From assembly GCF_023887685.1 (NCBI RefSeq), contig NZ_JAMWMR010000024.1, forward strand, positions 1 through 64,000: DNA of 64,000 nucleotides, in the 5' to 3' direction. How positions within the stretch are numbered: the first letter of the stretch is position 1; the number at the start of each line of letters is the position of its first letter. Origin of the DNA: Streptomyces macrolidinus (lineage in GTDB: Bacteria; Actinomycetota; Actinomycetes; Streptomycetales; Streptomycetaceae). The notes under the pieces are model-generated. The model was not told where the DNA came from. It saw only the letters and a list, made by a program, of their open reading frames with translations, and ran no database searches. The position numbers were made by a program, and so were the translations under genes. This document shows positions 51,396 through 60,110 of this stretch, in pieces.

Positions 51396-52699
51396 GACGC
51401 GGAGCCCGACGACGTGATCTCCTGCGCGGCGTGCCGGCGCGCGAACTCCTTGCGCACCTTGTCCTTCATCTCCTGCTTGAGCTTGGCGGCGATGCGGTCG
51501 GGGTCGTTGACCCGTCGCTGCGCCCAGGCCAACAGGTCCCGCGCTTCGCTGCGGTTCATCTTCGGGTGCTTCCACACCAGGTTGTACAGGTCGTGCTTGC
51601 TCAGATCCGGCTCGTCGACCAGATGCTCCATCTGCCGGTACAGCCGGGTGCGGTGGAACGGGGTCAACAGAGTCAACTGACAGGCGAACAGCCCCTCTTG
51701 ACTGAGCTGCTCGATGTCGAACTGCATGTCCTCGATGCTGTCCTCGGCGAACCCGACCATGAAGGTGCCCAGCGCCCGGCGCCCGTTGTCGATCAACTCA
51801 CGTACCGTCTGCCGGACGTTGTAGACGTCGTCGCGCTTCTTCACATCGGCGATGTTCTTGTCGCGGTACGACTCGATGCCGACGATTGCGCCGTCCATGT
51901 AGCGGTCGGTGAGTTCCGGGATGCGCCCCCGGATCAGATCGGCGCGGGTCAGACAGATCCAGGGCAACTCGCGCTCCGCCAGGGCGTCGACCACCTGTTC
52001 CGCGAGCGAGTTGGTGAGGAAGAAGCTCTCGTCGTAGATGATGACGTGAGCCACCTTCGCGTCCCGGTACGCGTCGAGCGCCGCGTAGGTGTCCTCCATG
52101 AAGATGGCCTCTTCTTTGGGATTGAAGAGCGGCGTCGAGCAGAACGTGCACCCGATGTTGCAACCGCGCTTCGAGTACAGGTATCCGACGGGAGAGCTGA
52201 TTCCCCTGAATCCGCTCTGCCCCATCATCGCGGGGTGCCGGACCCGGGGCAGCGGCCGGTCGTAGACGTACTGATGGATCGGCGCCTCGCCCGCCCCTTT
52301 CACCAGCCTGGTGAAGTACTGGTCGATATCAGGCGTGAGAACGCCGTAGTTACCGCCCCAGATCTCGGGTACTTCCGCCTCGCGCGCGGCCTTGGCCATC
52401 TCGATCGCGACCGGCGTGGACCAGGTGTAGAAGCTGATCCCGACCATGTCCCACGGCTCGGAATGCAGGGCGTCGAGATACTCCTGCCACGTCGGGTATT
52501 CGAGGATCTCGACGTCCGGCACATTGTGCTTGATGAAGCGGAGACCGGTCGGCGGACACGTCACGGAGAGCCGGTCCTCGATATCCACGGCACAGGTCCA
52601 GGCCATATAGGTATCGGTACGGTCGTACCAGTTCCCGCCTACTCCGTTGGGCTCGATCAACGCCTCTTTGGGGGCGGTTGTCAGGAGCACTCTCTTCAT
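51392..52699 (-). CDS. Radical SAM enzyme with B12-binding-like N-terminal domain, first gene of operon
   Basis: A 435-residue radical SAM protein. The cluster motif is KRGCNIGCTFCST (Cys180, 184, 187), preceded by a Rossmann-like part (DMVGISFYTWSTPVAIEMAKAA, VPEIWGGNYGVLTPDID). The C-terminus is rich in basic helical residues. The ATG at 52699 follows GGGG. It is the promoter-proximal gene of the ATGA-coupled set. The two enzymes are only distantly alike. Substrate unknown; the neighbouring ACP suggests an acyl chain. Confidence 0.83.
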   Translation of the reverse strand: MKRVLLTTAPKEALIEPNGVGGNWYDRTDTYMAWTCAVDIEDRLSVTCPPTGLRFIKHNVPDVEILEYPTWQEYLDALHSEPWDMVGISFYTWSTPVAIEMAKAAREAEVPEIWGGNYGVLTPDIDQYFTRLVKGAGEAPIHQYVYDRPLPRVRHPAMMGQSGFRGISSPVGYLYSKRGCNIGCTFCSTPLFNPKEEAIFMEDTYAALDAYRDAKVAHVIIYDESFFLTNSLAEQVVDALAERELPWICLTRADLIRGRIPELTDRYMDGAIVGIESYRDKNIADVKKRDDVYNVRQTVRELIDNGRRALGTFMVGFAEDSIEDMQFDIEQLSQEGLFACQLTLLTPFHRTRLYRQMEHLVDEPDLSKHDLYNLVWKHPKMNRSEARDLLAWAQRRVNDPDRIAAKLKQEMKDKVRKEFARRHAAQEITSSGSAS

Positions 52700-52821
52700 G
52701 TACGTCCCCTCGCTTGGAATTCGTGGTCCCGCGAACAAGCCGTGATCGACAGCACGCCAAAAGGTGGTGCGCATTGTCGGTTGAATAGCCAGGAAAGAAC
52801 TGGAGGTGCTCCAAGCCCGTG

Positions 52822-52851
52822 ACCCTATGAGCGGCTGATCTTAGGTGTCAA
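52822..52851 (-). promoter_or_regulatory. Promoter of the radical SAM/FAAL/ACP/KS operon
   Basis: On the minus strand a perfect -35 TTGACA (52846-52851) is followed after 18 bases by a -10 TAGGGT (52822-52827), typical of a principal sigma factor promoter. The 5' leader would be about 115 bases. Confidence 0.6.
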
Positions 52852-53209
52852 CCCGTTCAGTGGTCCTGAGATGTGACGGCAGCCGTATTCAGGCCACCCG
52901 TATACCGATACCGCGATCGCTTCCGGCTGTGCGGGCGGCGGTGCGCGCACGCGGTGGAACGGGAACGGAAAGGAAAGCGCGACGTCAGCGGGGCGGGAAG
53001 AGACGATCTTGCCTGCGCTGTTTCGATCTTGACTGCTTCGTGGAATCGGAAACGCAGACGGAAAAGCGTTCCTGGGTGTTCCCGGGCGTTCTCGAGGCGT
53101 CGATGGGGCGTCGATGGGGCGTTGATGGGGTGGTGACGGGGTGCCGATGGGATGGTGATGGAGCGTAGATGGTGTCGGTGGGATGTACCAGGAAGCCGAA
53201 ACTTGATCG
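52852..53209. repeat. Intergenic region with degenerate GATGGGGCGTC-type repeats
   Basis: This 358-bp gap between the operon promoter and the LysR gene holds no gene I can support. From about 53098 to 53185 it carries drifting tandem units based on GCGTCGATGGG (GTCGATGGGGCGTCGATGGG, then GTTGATGGGGTGGTGACGGG). Between about 52955 and 53060 it is rich in GGAA/TTCC words and could form imperfect hairpins. Confidence 0.6.
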
Positions 53210-54145
53210 TTATGCCGGAACCGTCCAGCCCGGCACCCAGGTACCGGTGGCGTCGTGGTCGGCCGTGGTGGCGGCGAGGTGGGCGCGGAGGGCGGCCAGT
53301 GCCGGGTGGGGGTTGTCGCGGTGCCAGAGGAGCGAGTGCGGGTAGACGGGCGTCGGGTCGGTCACCGGGATACGGCGCAGGCCATGGCCGGCGGGCCAGA
53401 CGAGACGGGTCGACTCGCCCATGAAGGTGGCCAGGGCCGGGGTGTCGGCGACGGTGTCCAGGAGCGCGTCGGAGCCGAAGTTGGGGCCGGTCGCCTCGAT
53501 GGTGAGGCCGAACTCGGCGACGAGATCGTCGTAGTAGGCGCCCCATTCCGTGCCGGGGACGATGCCCGGCATCCAGATCCGGTGCCCGACGAGCTGGGCG
53601 AGGGGCAGCGACCGGGCGCCCGCCAGCGCGTGGGCCGGGCCGGTGAGGAGCTGGAGCCGCTCGTCGAGCACCCGGACGGACTCGATGTCCTCGGGAAGGG
53701 GACGGCCGGGCATGGCGACGGCACGGAAGGAGGCGTCGATCGTGCCGGACCGGATGGCGGCGACAGCCGCCTCGATGTCGAACAGCATGACCACGTCGAG
53801 GTCGATCTCGGGATGCGCACGGTGGAAGTCGCGCAGCAGGCCCGACTGCGCGCCACGCGAAGAGATCACGTCGACGCGCAGCGGACGGCGGCCGGGGCGC
53901 ACGGACGCGACCGCGCGCTCCGCCACGCGCAGCAGCTCGCGCGCGTGGGGCAGGAACGCCTGTCCGTCGATGGTGAGCCCGGAGCCGCGCGCGGTGCGCG
54001 TGAACAGCCGCACGCCGAGGGTGCGCTCCAGCGCCGCGATGCGCTTGGAGACGGCCTGCTGCGTGACCGCCAGCTCGGCGGCGGCCTCCTGGAACTGCCC
54101 CGCGTCGGCGGCGACGACGAAGGTCCGGACGGTGTCGAGATCCAT
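53210..54145 (-). CDS. LysR-family transcriptional regulator
   Basis: A 311-residue LysR protein with N-terminal winged helix (MDLDTVRTFVVAADAGQFQE...LAVTQQAVSKRIAALERTLG) and a periplasmic-binding-like effector domain. It is divergent from an MFS gene; the gap includes a short ATG-less region. It most probably regulates that transporter, as LysR genes usually control their divergent neighbour. Confidence 0.9.
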   Translation of the reverse strand: MDLDTVRTFVVAADAGQFQEAAAELAVTQQAVSKRIAALERTLGVRLFTRTARGSGLTIDGQAFLPHARELLRVAERAVASVRPGRRPLRVDVISSRGAQSGLLRDFHRAHPEIDLDVVMLFDIEAAVAAIRSGTIDASFRAVAMPGRPLPEDIESVRVLDERLQLLTGPAHALAGARSLPLAQLVGHRIWMPGIVPGTEWGAYYDDLVAEFGLTIEATGPNFGSDALLDTVADTPALATFMGESTRLVWPAGHGLRRIPVTDPTPVYPHSLLWHRDNPHPALAALRAHLAATTADHDATGTWVPGWTVPA

Positions 54146-54300
54146 ACCGACACCCTAGGGACACAACCAGTAGTTGTGGCAGGCGGCCCTGTGCTTGTTT
54201 GATCCCTGCACACGACACTCGCTTCTATGTCATCGAACGCGGATCGGTTGTACAGGTGAGCGGGCGAGTGGCGAGTGGCGAGCGGCGAGGGGCGGCGGGC

Positions 54301-55605
54301 ATGAGGAGCGGGCACCGGCTGGGGCATCTGCTCGGCCACCGGCTGGGGTGGCGGTTCGGGTGGCTCTGGGCGGCGTACGGGACCAGCGCGCTCGGCACAT
54401 GGCTCGCCTTCGGCGCGTTCCCGCTGATCGCCGTCCAGGTGCTGCACGCCGGACCGACCGAGGTCGCCGCGCTCTCCGCCGTGGGCACCGCGGTGGGCGC
54501 GGCCGTGGCGGTGCCTCTCGGCCCCTGGGTGGAGTTCCGCCGAAAGCGGCCCGTACTGATCACGATGGACCTGCTGCGGTGCGCGGCGCTGCTGACGATC
54601 CCCACCGCGTACGCGCTCGGCGTCCTCACCTTCCTTCAACTCCTGCTGGTCTCGGTCGCCGTCGCGTCGGCCGACATCACCTTCCGTGCCGCCTCCGGCG
54701 CGTATCTGAAGACGCTGCTGCCCGCCGAGGACCTGCTCGTCGCCAACGCCCGCTTCGAGTCCACGTCCTGGACGACCACCATCATCGGTCCACCGCTGGG
54801 CGGCGCGGCCATCGGGCTCCTCGGCCCGGTGGCGACCGTGCTGGCCGACGCGGTCAGCTACCTGCTCTCGGCCCTGGGCATCCGCGCGACCCGTGGCCAC
54901 GAGCCGCGGCCCGAGCGCCGCGAGACCACACGCATGCGGGCCGGGGACCTGCTCGACGGCTGGCGGTACATCCTCGCCGACCGGGCGTTGCGTCCGCTGT
55001 TCTTCAACACCGCCCTCTTCAACGGCCTGGTGATGGCCACCTCGCCGCTGATGGCCGTCCTGATGCTCGGTCAACTCGGCTTCTCACCCTGGCAGTACGG
55101 CCTCGCGTTCGCCGCGCCCTCGATCGGTGGACTGCTCGGCTCCCGACTGGCCCGACCGCTCGTCACCCGGTACGGCCGGCATCAAGTCCTGGTCGCGAGC
55201 GGGGCGTTGCGAGCGCTGTGGTCCATCGGCCTGGCCTTCCTGGGGCCGGGCACGGGAGGCCTGCTGCTCGTGATCGGCGTCGAACTCGGGCTCATCTTCT
55301 GCTGCGGCGTCTTCAACCCCGTCTACACCACCTACCGCCTCGAACGCACCGCGACCGACCGGGTCACCCGCACCCTGACCGCCTGGGCGGTGACGACCAA
55401 GGGCTCGGCCGCGCTCCTGACGGCTCTCTGGGGTGTACTGGGCAGTCTGCTCGGCCCGCGAACGGCCATCGGCCTGGCGGGTGTGCTCCTCCTGGCGACC
55501 CCGCTGCTGCTTCCCCGCCGCGTGGCAGCGACCGGATCCGAGCCGGAGTCGAAGACGGGGCCGGAGCCTGAGCCGGAATCGCAGTCGTCACCGAGCCGCA
55601 CCTGA
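54301..55605 (+). CDS. MFS transporter
   Basis: A 434-residue major facilitator with twelve hydrophobic segments (GTWLAFGAFPLIAVQVL, FRRKRPVLITMDLLRCAALL between TM2 and 3) of the enterobactin-exporter/macrolide-efflux-like group. The ATG at 54301 is chosen because AGGGG lies upstream; the frame is open further to 54199 with a Ser/Arg-rich extension. The C-terminal tail is a Glu/Pro repeat. Divergent LysR gene is its likely regulator. Confidence 0.83.
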   Translation: MRSGHRLGHLLGHRLGWRFGWLWAAYGTSALGTWLAFGAFPLIAVQVLHAGPTEVAALSAVGTAVGAAVAVPLGPWVEFRRKRPVLITMDLLRCAALLTIPTAYALGVLTFLQLLLVSVAVASADITFRAASGAYLKTLLPAEDLLVANARFESTSWTTTIIGPPLGGAAIGLLGPVATVLADAVSYLLSALGIRATRGHEPRPERRETTRMRAGDLLDGWRYILADRALRPLFFNTALFNGLVMATSPLMAVLMLGQLGFSPWQYGLAFAAPSIGGLLGSRLARPLVTRYGRHQVLVASGALRALWSIGLAFLGPGTGGLLLVIGVELGLIFCCGVFNPVYTTYRLERTATDRVTRTLTAWAVTTKGSAALLTALWGVLGSLLGPRTAIGLAGVLLLATPLLLPRRVAATGSEPESKTGPEPEPESQSSPSRT

Positions 55606-55686
55606 AGGGCTGCCACGGTCGTCACCGCGCTCGGTCGGCGCGCCTCGACGGATCTACGAGTGGTCAACTCCCCTATGATTCCCCCT

Positions 55687-55736
55687 CATGCGGGGTCATT
55701 CGGGGTCATGCAGGTTCATGCGCGTTCACAGGCGCC
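55687..55736. repeat. 10-bp direct repeats upstream of HD-domain gene
   Basis: Five units with a 10-bp period (CATGCGGGGT, CATTCGGGGT, CATGCAGGTT, CATGCGCGTT, then CACAGGCGCC) lie just upstream of the gene at 55760. They look vaguely like PhoP-box direct repeats, but the period is 10 rather than 11. Confidence 0.7.
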
Positions 55737-55759
55737 ACGTCGTGCGAGTGGGATGAAAC

Positions 55760-56263
55760 ATGGGAGAAGTGACCGTCGCCGAGGCCGACGCGCTCGCGGA
55801 CCGGGCACACGCCGGACAGGTCGACAAGATCGGCGTACCGTACGTCGACCACGTCCGCGCCGTCGCCGCCGGACTCGCGCCGCTCGGCCCGGCTCTGGAA
55901 ATGGCCGGTCTGCTCCACGACATCCTCGAGGACACCGACTGCACCGCCGAACAGCTCCGCGCCCTCGGCATCCCGGACCGGGTCGTCCGCATCGTGGAGG
56001 ACGTCACCAACACCCCTGGTGTCGCTTACGAAGAGAAGATCCGGCGCATCACCTCCAGCCGGGACGCCACCCTGGTCAAGATCGCCGACAACGCGCACAA
56101 CTCCCGTCCCGACCGCGCCGCCCGACTCTCCCCGGAGCAGCGGGCACGCCTCGCGGCGAAGTACCGGGCCGCGCGGGACATCCTGTGGCCCACCGTCGAT
56201 CCCGAGCAGATCGAGACCATCGTGTCGATCGTCAACCCGGCACTCCTCGACGAACTCCGCTGA
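55760..56263 (+). CDS. HD-domain phosphohydrolase, (p)ppGpp hydrolase-like
   Basis: A 167-residue protein with the small-alarmone hydrolase arrangement: HAGQVDKIGVPYVDHVRAVA (His), LLHDILEDTD (the HD and following ED), and VKIADNAHNSRPDR. These are metal-binding residues of RelA/SpoT-type hydrolase (MESH1-like) domains without a synthetase. It may degrade (p)ppGpp or a related nucleotide. The ATG at 55760 lies at GTGGGATGAAAC...; no partner gene. Confidence 0.85.
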   Translation: MGEVTVAEADALADRAHAGQVDKIGVPYVDHVRAVAAGLAPLGPALEMAGLLHDILEDTDCTAEQLRALGIPDRVVRIVEDVTNTPGVAYEEKIRRITSSRDATLVKIADNAHNSRPDRAARLSPEQRARLAAKYRAARDILWPTVDPEQIETIVSIVNPALLDELR

Positions 56264-56272
56264 CGGGCGGGG

Positions 56273-56335
56273 CGACGGCAGGCGCCGGAAGCACGGCGGG
56301 AGGCGCCGGTGGTACGGCGGCAGGCGCCGATAGCA
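56273..56335. repeat. 21-bp tandem repeat
   Basis: Three imperfect 21-bp units ending in (A/G)GCGCCG(G/A)(T/A)(G/A)G(T/C)AC follow the HD-domain gene and precede a perfect palindrome. No coding role is seen. Confidence 0.75.
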
Positions 56336-56348
56336 CGTCGGCAGATTG

Positions 56349-56365
56349 CTCCAGAAATTCTGGAG
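56349..56365. promoter_or_regulatory. 17-bp perfect palindrome, candidate operator
   Basis: CTCCAGAAATTCTGGAG, two 8-bp arms around one central base. Its arms are too close for a good hairpin loop, so a dimeric regulator site is more likely than a terminator. It lies 160 bp upstream of the small gene at 56525. Confidence 0.55.
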
Positions 56366-56524
56366 AACCCGCGTAATGCTCGCGCGGTAGCGCGCTCTCT
56401 TCCCATGTCCGGGCGGCGTACCGGACCGACCAGGGCTCGCGGAAGCCGACCCTTCCGCGCGTCCGAGGTTCGGTCGTCCGCCCATCCGCGCGTGACGTCG
56501 TCACGCCCAAGACATGGAGGGGCC

Positions 56525-56836
56525 ATGCCTGCAACCCGGGTGACAGAGGAGTCCCCGACCACTCGACGTCGGCGCGCTCCGCAGCTCCCGCTCCCGGCGA
56601 CCGGTGCGATCGGCGGCGGGGCGACGGTCAGCGTCCTGGCGTACGTCGGTGCCCCCTGGTGGGTGGTGCTGTGCTCGGTGCTGTGCACGGCGATGGCGAG
56701 CGTCGCCGCCGTACTTCTGCCGCAGGAGTCCAAGGACCGGTCCGCCGTGGTCCAGGGGTACTTCCGCCACCGCGAGCGGATGTACCGACTGAGGCGTGAA
56801 CCGTCGCAGCGGCGAGCGGAAGAGAGGGCCGAATGA
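56525..56836 (+). CDS. Small membrane protein, unknown function
   Basis: A 103-residue protein with a basic N-terminus, two hydrophobic segments (GAIGGGATVSVLAYVGAPWW and VVLCSVLCTAMASVAAVLL) and a charged C-terminal tail rich in Arg and Glu. The ATG at 56525 has a good GGAGG site (eight bases). No known motif. It is convergent with the MerR-type gene. Confidence 0.7.
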   Translation: MPATRVTEESPTTRRRRAPQLPLPATGAIGGGATVSVLAYVGAPWWVVLCSVLCTAMASVAAVLLPQESKDRSAVVQGYFRHRERMYRLRREPSQRRAEERAE

Positions 56837-56916
56837 CGGTTGTACGCCCCCGACCGTCACGAAGGGCTGAACGGCAGCCGGACAGGCCCAGTTGCCGCGC
56901 GATCCACCGCCCGTGC

Positions 56917-57665
56917 TCAACGACCGGGCGGCGGTGGCGCGATACGGAGGTACGCCTCCAACTCGGCCGCCCCGGCCAGCATCGCGCGCCCGCGGGTGGC
57001 CAACCGGTCGTGCCAGTCGCGCAACGTGGCCTCCAGCGGCTCGGGTCCGCCTGCCGCCCGGACCTGGGCGATCAGCGGGGCGATCTGCTCCAACAGGTAG
57101 CCTCCGCGCCTGAGTTGGTGTGCCAGCCGGGCATCCCGTACGTCGGCCTCGCTGTAGACGCGGTACCCGGTCCGCGGGTCGCGGCGCGGGCTCACCAGCC
57201 CCGCGCGCTCCCAAGTGCGCAGCGTGGCGGGGTGGATGCCGAGGCGCCCTGCCAGCGGGCCGATGAACCTGACGGGCCCGGACGGCGCGTCGGGCTCGGG
57301 TGGCGCGGTCGGTTCCAGGCCGCCGAGGGCGCTCTCCACGGCCTGGAGGGTCCGCCGGTCTTCCAGGAGTTGCGCGTGACTCTCGTCGATGAGACGGAAC
57401 GCCTCGTCGACCGCGCCTGGTTCACGGCCCGCATGATCGACGCCGCCGTCCGATGGCCGTGCCCGGGTATCAGGGCGAGGAACGCGCGCAGAGCCCGCGC
57501 GTGCAGCGACGTATAGGTGCGGTAGCCGTGAGGTGTGCGGTCGGCGGCCGGAAGGATGCCGGCCTCCTCGTAGTTCCTGACCGCCTGCGTGGACAGACCG
57601 TGCTCGCGCGCCAGATCGACCGGCCTGAGCTTGAGCCGATCGCCGCTTTGAAGGTTTCGCCCCAT
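56917..57665 (-). pseudogene. TioE-like MerR regulator with tandem MerR domains, frameshifted
   Basis: Two reading frames together make a normal double-MerR (TioE-type) regulator of about 248 residues. The first frame starts at the ATG at 57665 (MGRNLQSGDRLKLRPVDLAREHGLSTQ) and runs through the first HTH to ASIMRAVNQ; the second continues from about VDEAFRLIDESHAQLLEDRR through a second HTH, GPLAGRLGIHPATLRTWERAG, to a stop at 56917. A one-base deletion near 57414-57420, in the AVN(Q/R)G(A)VDEA region, explains the break. It may be a true mutation or a sequencing error. It is divergent from the erythromycin esterase gene, its usual partner in Streptomyces. Confidence 0.8.
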
Positions 57666-57723
57666 GACCCTGACGATATCGAGCGAAAGTCTCAATCGAA
57701 CGTTCAACGATACCGTTGAAGGC

Positions 57724-58932
57724 ATGGCTCCTGACATCAAGGACACCGCCCACCCCATCGACGCCGACGCCGTCATGAGACTGCTCCCGGCCCGGCCCCG
57801 GCTGCTCGCCCTGGGCGAGCCCACCCACGGCGAGAACGCTCTGCTCGACCTGCGCAACGAACTCTTCCGACAGCTCGTGGAGCACGAGGGCTACCGGACG
57901 ATCGCGATCGAGAGCGACTGCATGGGCGGCCTGGTCGTGGACGACTACGTCACTTCGGGCACAGGCACTCTCGACGAGGTCGTGGAACACGGCTTCAGCC
58001 ACGACTGGGGCGCCCTCGACGGCAACCGCGAACTCGTACGCTGGATGCGCGCGTTCAACGACGGTCGGCCCGCATCGGACCGGCTCCATTTCGCCGGGAT
58101 CGACGGCCCGTTGGAGATCACCGGCGCCGCGAGCCCCCGGCAGGCCCTCACCGCGCTCCACGGCTACCTCGCGGCCCGGGTGGACGCGGACCTGCTCCCG
58201 TGCACCGTGGACACACTCGACCGACTGCTCGGCGCCGACGAGCGATGGACCGACTCCGCCGCGATGACGGACCCGAAGCAGTCCGTGGGGCAGTCCGCCG
58301 ACGCGGATCAACTTCGGCTTCTCGCAGATGACTTGGTGGCGCTGCTCGACCAGCAGGCGCCGCATCTGCTTGCCACGACCTCGCTGGACGCCTTGGACCG
58401 GGCGCGCCTGTACGGACGTACCGCCACCGGCCTGCTGCGCTACCACCACGGGATGGCGGACACCTCACCGGCCCGCATGACACGACTCTGCGCCCTGCGG
58501 GACCTGATGATGGCCCACAACCTCCTCGCCCTCGCCGCTCGCGGCCCGGTACTCGTCCACGCCCACAACTCCCATCTCCAGCGGGAGAAGAGCACGATGC
58601 GGATGTGGCAGGGGCCGGTGGAGTGGTGGAGCGCCGGTGCGCTGGTGAACGCCCAACTCGGGGAGGAGTACGCCTTCGTGGCGACGGCCCTCGGCACGAT
58701 CCGGCACCAGGGGGTGGACACACCACCGCCGGACACCCTCGAAGGACTCCTGTACGCGCTCCCGGAAGACCGCTCCCTCATCGACGCACGGCAGATGGCC
58801 ACCACCCTCGGCGACACACCGCCCGCGCCCCGCGTGTCCCCCTGGTTCGGCTACGCCCCGCTCGACCCGGCGCACCTGCCCGGATTCGACGGCATCGTGT
58901 TCACCAAGGACGTGTGCGCGACGCCCTCCTGA
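57724..58932 (+). CDS. Erythromycin esterase family protein
   Basis: A 402-residue protein of the erythromycin esterase (Ere) family: GEPTHGENALLDLR near the N-terminus, IAIESDCMGGLVVDDYV, the FNDGRP and LHFAGIDGPLE region, and VHAHNSHLQREKSTMRMW, which carry the conserved His and Glu residues. It would open macrolide lactones or, more often in Streptomyces, act on another substrate. The ATG at 57724 (MAPDIKD) is favoured over the ATG at 57664. Its start faces the TioE-like gene. The 3' end overlaps the convergent gene by 32 bp. Confidence 0.82.
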   Translation: MAPDIKDTAHPIDADAVMRLLPARPRLLALGEPTHGENALLDLRNELFRQLVEHEGYRTIAIESDCMGGLVVDDYVTSGTGTLDEVVEHGFSHDWGALDGNRELVRWMRAFNDGRPASDRLHFAGIDGPLEITGAASPRQALTALHGYLAARVDADLLPCTVDTLDRLLGADERWTDSAAMTDPKQSVGQSADADQLRLLADDLVALLDQQAPHLLATTSLDALDRARLYGRTATGLLRYHHGMADTSPARMTRLCALRDLMMAHNLLALAARGPVLVHAHNSHLQREKSTMRMWQGPVEWWSAGALVNAQLGEEYAFVATALGTIRHQGVDTPPPDTLEGLLYALPEDRSLIDARQMATTLGDTPPAPRVSPWFGYAPLDPAHLPGFDGIVFTKDVCATPS

Positions 58933-59971
58933 TCTCGGCGCCCGGAAACGGCGTCCGCTTGCTCTCGTTGACCAGGCAGCGGGCGAACTCGCCCATGACC
59001 ATGGTGGCTTGGGCATGCCGATCGATGATCGCGGCGATGTCGCGCGGGACGTCATCGGGTCGACGGCCGGCAATCCACTCACGCAGGAACGCCTCGTGGT
59101 CCGAACCGCCGCGCAGCCTCTCGGGCAGGTGGTAGCGGAGCAGATGGCGCATGGTGTGGCCGTGGTCGTAGACGAGGTGGTCGGAGAGGAACTCCGCCTC
59201 GGCCGACGCCAGTTCGAAGTCGGAGCTGAGGGCGAGTCCGAAGTCGGCGAAGTACAGCGTTCGGCCGTCGGTCAGGAGATTGCCGAAGTGGGCGTCGAAG
59301 TGGACGAGTCCGCGCGAACTCATGAAGGCCGTCCCTCGTGCGAGGGCCTCCTCGACCCACAGGTACGGCGAACCCACCCCGCCCTCCGGCGCGGTGGTCA
59401 GGTGGTCGTGCAGCCAGTCGGCGAGCGTCTGCGGGACATGCTCCAAGAAGAGCACCAGGCTGGCCGAGGACCGGCCGATGGCCTCCAGACGCTCGCGCAC
59501 GGCCGACGAGCCCTCCCAGTACTTCACCGCCCCGTCGATGTCCCCGAACACGTCGGTGAACCCTTCGGGAGGGGAGTCCGGCAGGATGCGCCAGTGGTAC
59601 ATCAGCGGAAAGCCCTCGTACTCGTTTCCGAGGACCCAGTGGGTGGTCATGATGTGCGCGGCCAGCTCGCGCCAAGCCCCGAACCCGGCCGAGCCCACCC
59701 CGTACTGGTAGAACATCGGCAGTCCGAAGAGGTTCGCCGTCGACCGTACGTTCTCCGGCCGCAACTCCCTGTCCGTGAGGGGGACCCGCTTGACGAACAC
59801 GCGCGTGCCGTCGATGTCCAACTCCGCTGATCTGCCACCGACACCGGAGCCGAGCGGGGCAGCGGCGGCCACGGCCTCACCGAGCCGACGGTCACTCATG
59901 AGGGACAGACGTGTGGCCACGGTCCCGTACGTGGCGAGCCGCGCGGCATAGCGCGCATCAGGGTGGTGCAT
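58901..59971 (-). CDS. Kinase-fold phosphotransferase, possibly aminoglycoside/homoserine kinase-like
   Basis: A 356-residue protein with a protein kinase-like fold. A possible beta3 lysine is in RVFVKRVP, the catalytic loop is GLVHFDAHFGNLL (HxDxxxxN) and the metal motif is FADFGLALS. It phosphorylates a protein or a small molecule. GAGGAG precedes the ATG at 59971. It is convergent with the esterase gene and overlaps its end. No partner gene is evident. Confidence 0.75.
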   Translation of the reverse strand: MHHPDARYAARLATYGTVATRLSLMSDRRLGEAVAAAAPLGSGVGGRSAELDIDGTRVFVKRVPLTDRELRPENVRSTANLFGLPMFYQYGVGSAGFGAWRELAAHIMTTHWVLGNEYEGFPLMYHWRILPDSPPEGFTDVFGDIDGAVKYWEGSSAVRERLEAIGRSSASLVLFLEHVPQTLADWLHDHLTTAPEGGVGSPYLWVEEALARGTAFMSSRGLVHFDAHFGNLLTDGRTLYFADFGLALSSDFELASAEAEFLSDHLVYDHGHTMRHLLRYHLPERLRGGSDHEAFLREWIAGRRPDDVPRDIAAIIDRHAQATMVMGEFARCLVNESKRTPFPGAEIRRASRTRPW

Positions 59972-60010
59972 CGACGACTCCTCGGGCCCGGAACCGGGGC
60001 TTCGATCCTC

Positions 60011-60042
60011 TCGCGAACGCGGCCACGTTCGCGAACGCGGCC
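60011..60042. repeat. 14-bp direct repeat upstream of kinase-like gene
   Basis: TCGCGAACGCGGCC occurs at 60011-60024 and 60029-60042, a perfect direct repeat with a 4-base spacer, just upstream of the ATG at 59971. Candidate regulator site or recombination remnant. Confidence 0.75.
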
Positions 60043-60110
60043 GAGCCTATCCCCGCTTGAGCAACCTTTCCGCATACGGGCGCAGTTGCAGGTGGACATG
60101 CGGGGACGGT

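Noticed and set aside
57664..57723. Earlier ATG start for the erythromycin esterase
   Set aside because: It overlaps the start of the divergent regulator gene and adds residues unlike the family; the start at 57724 fits better.
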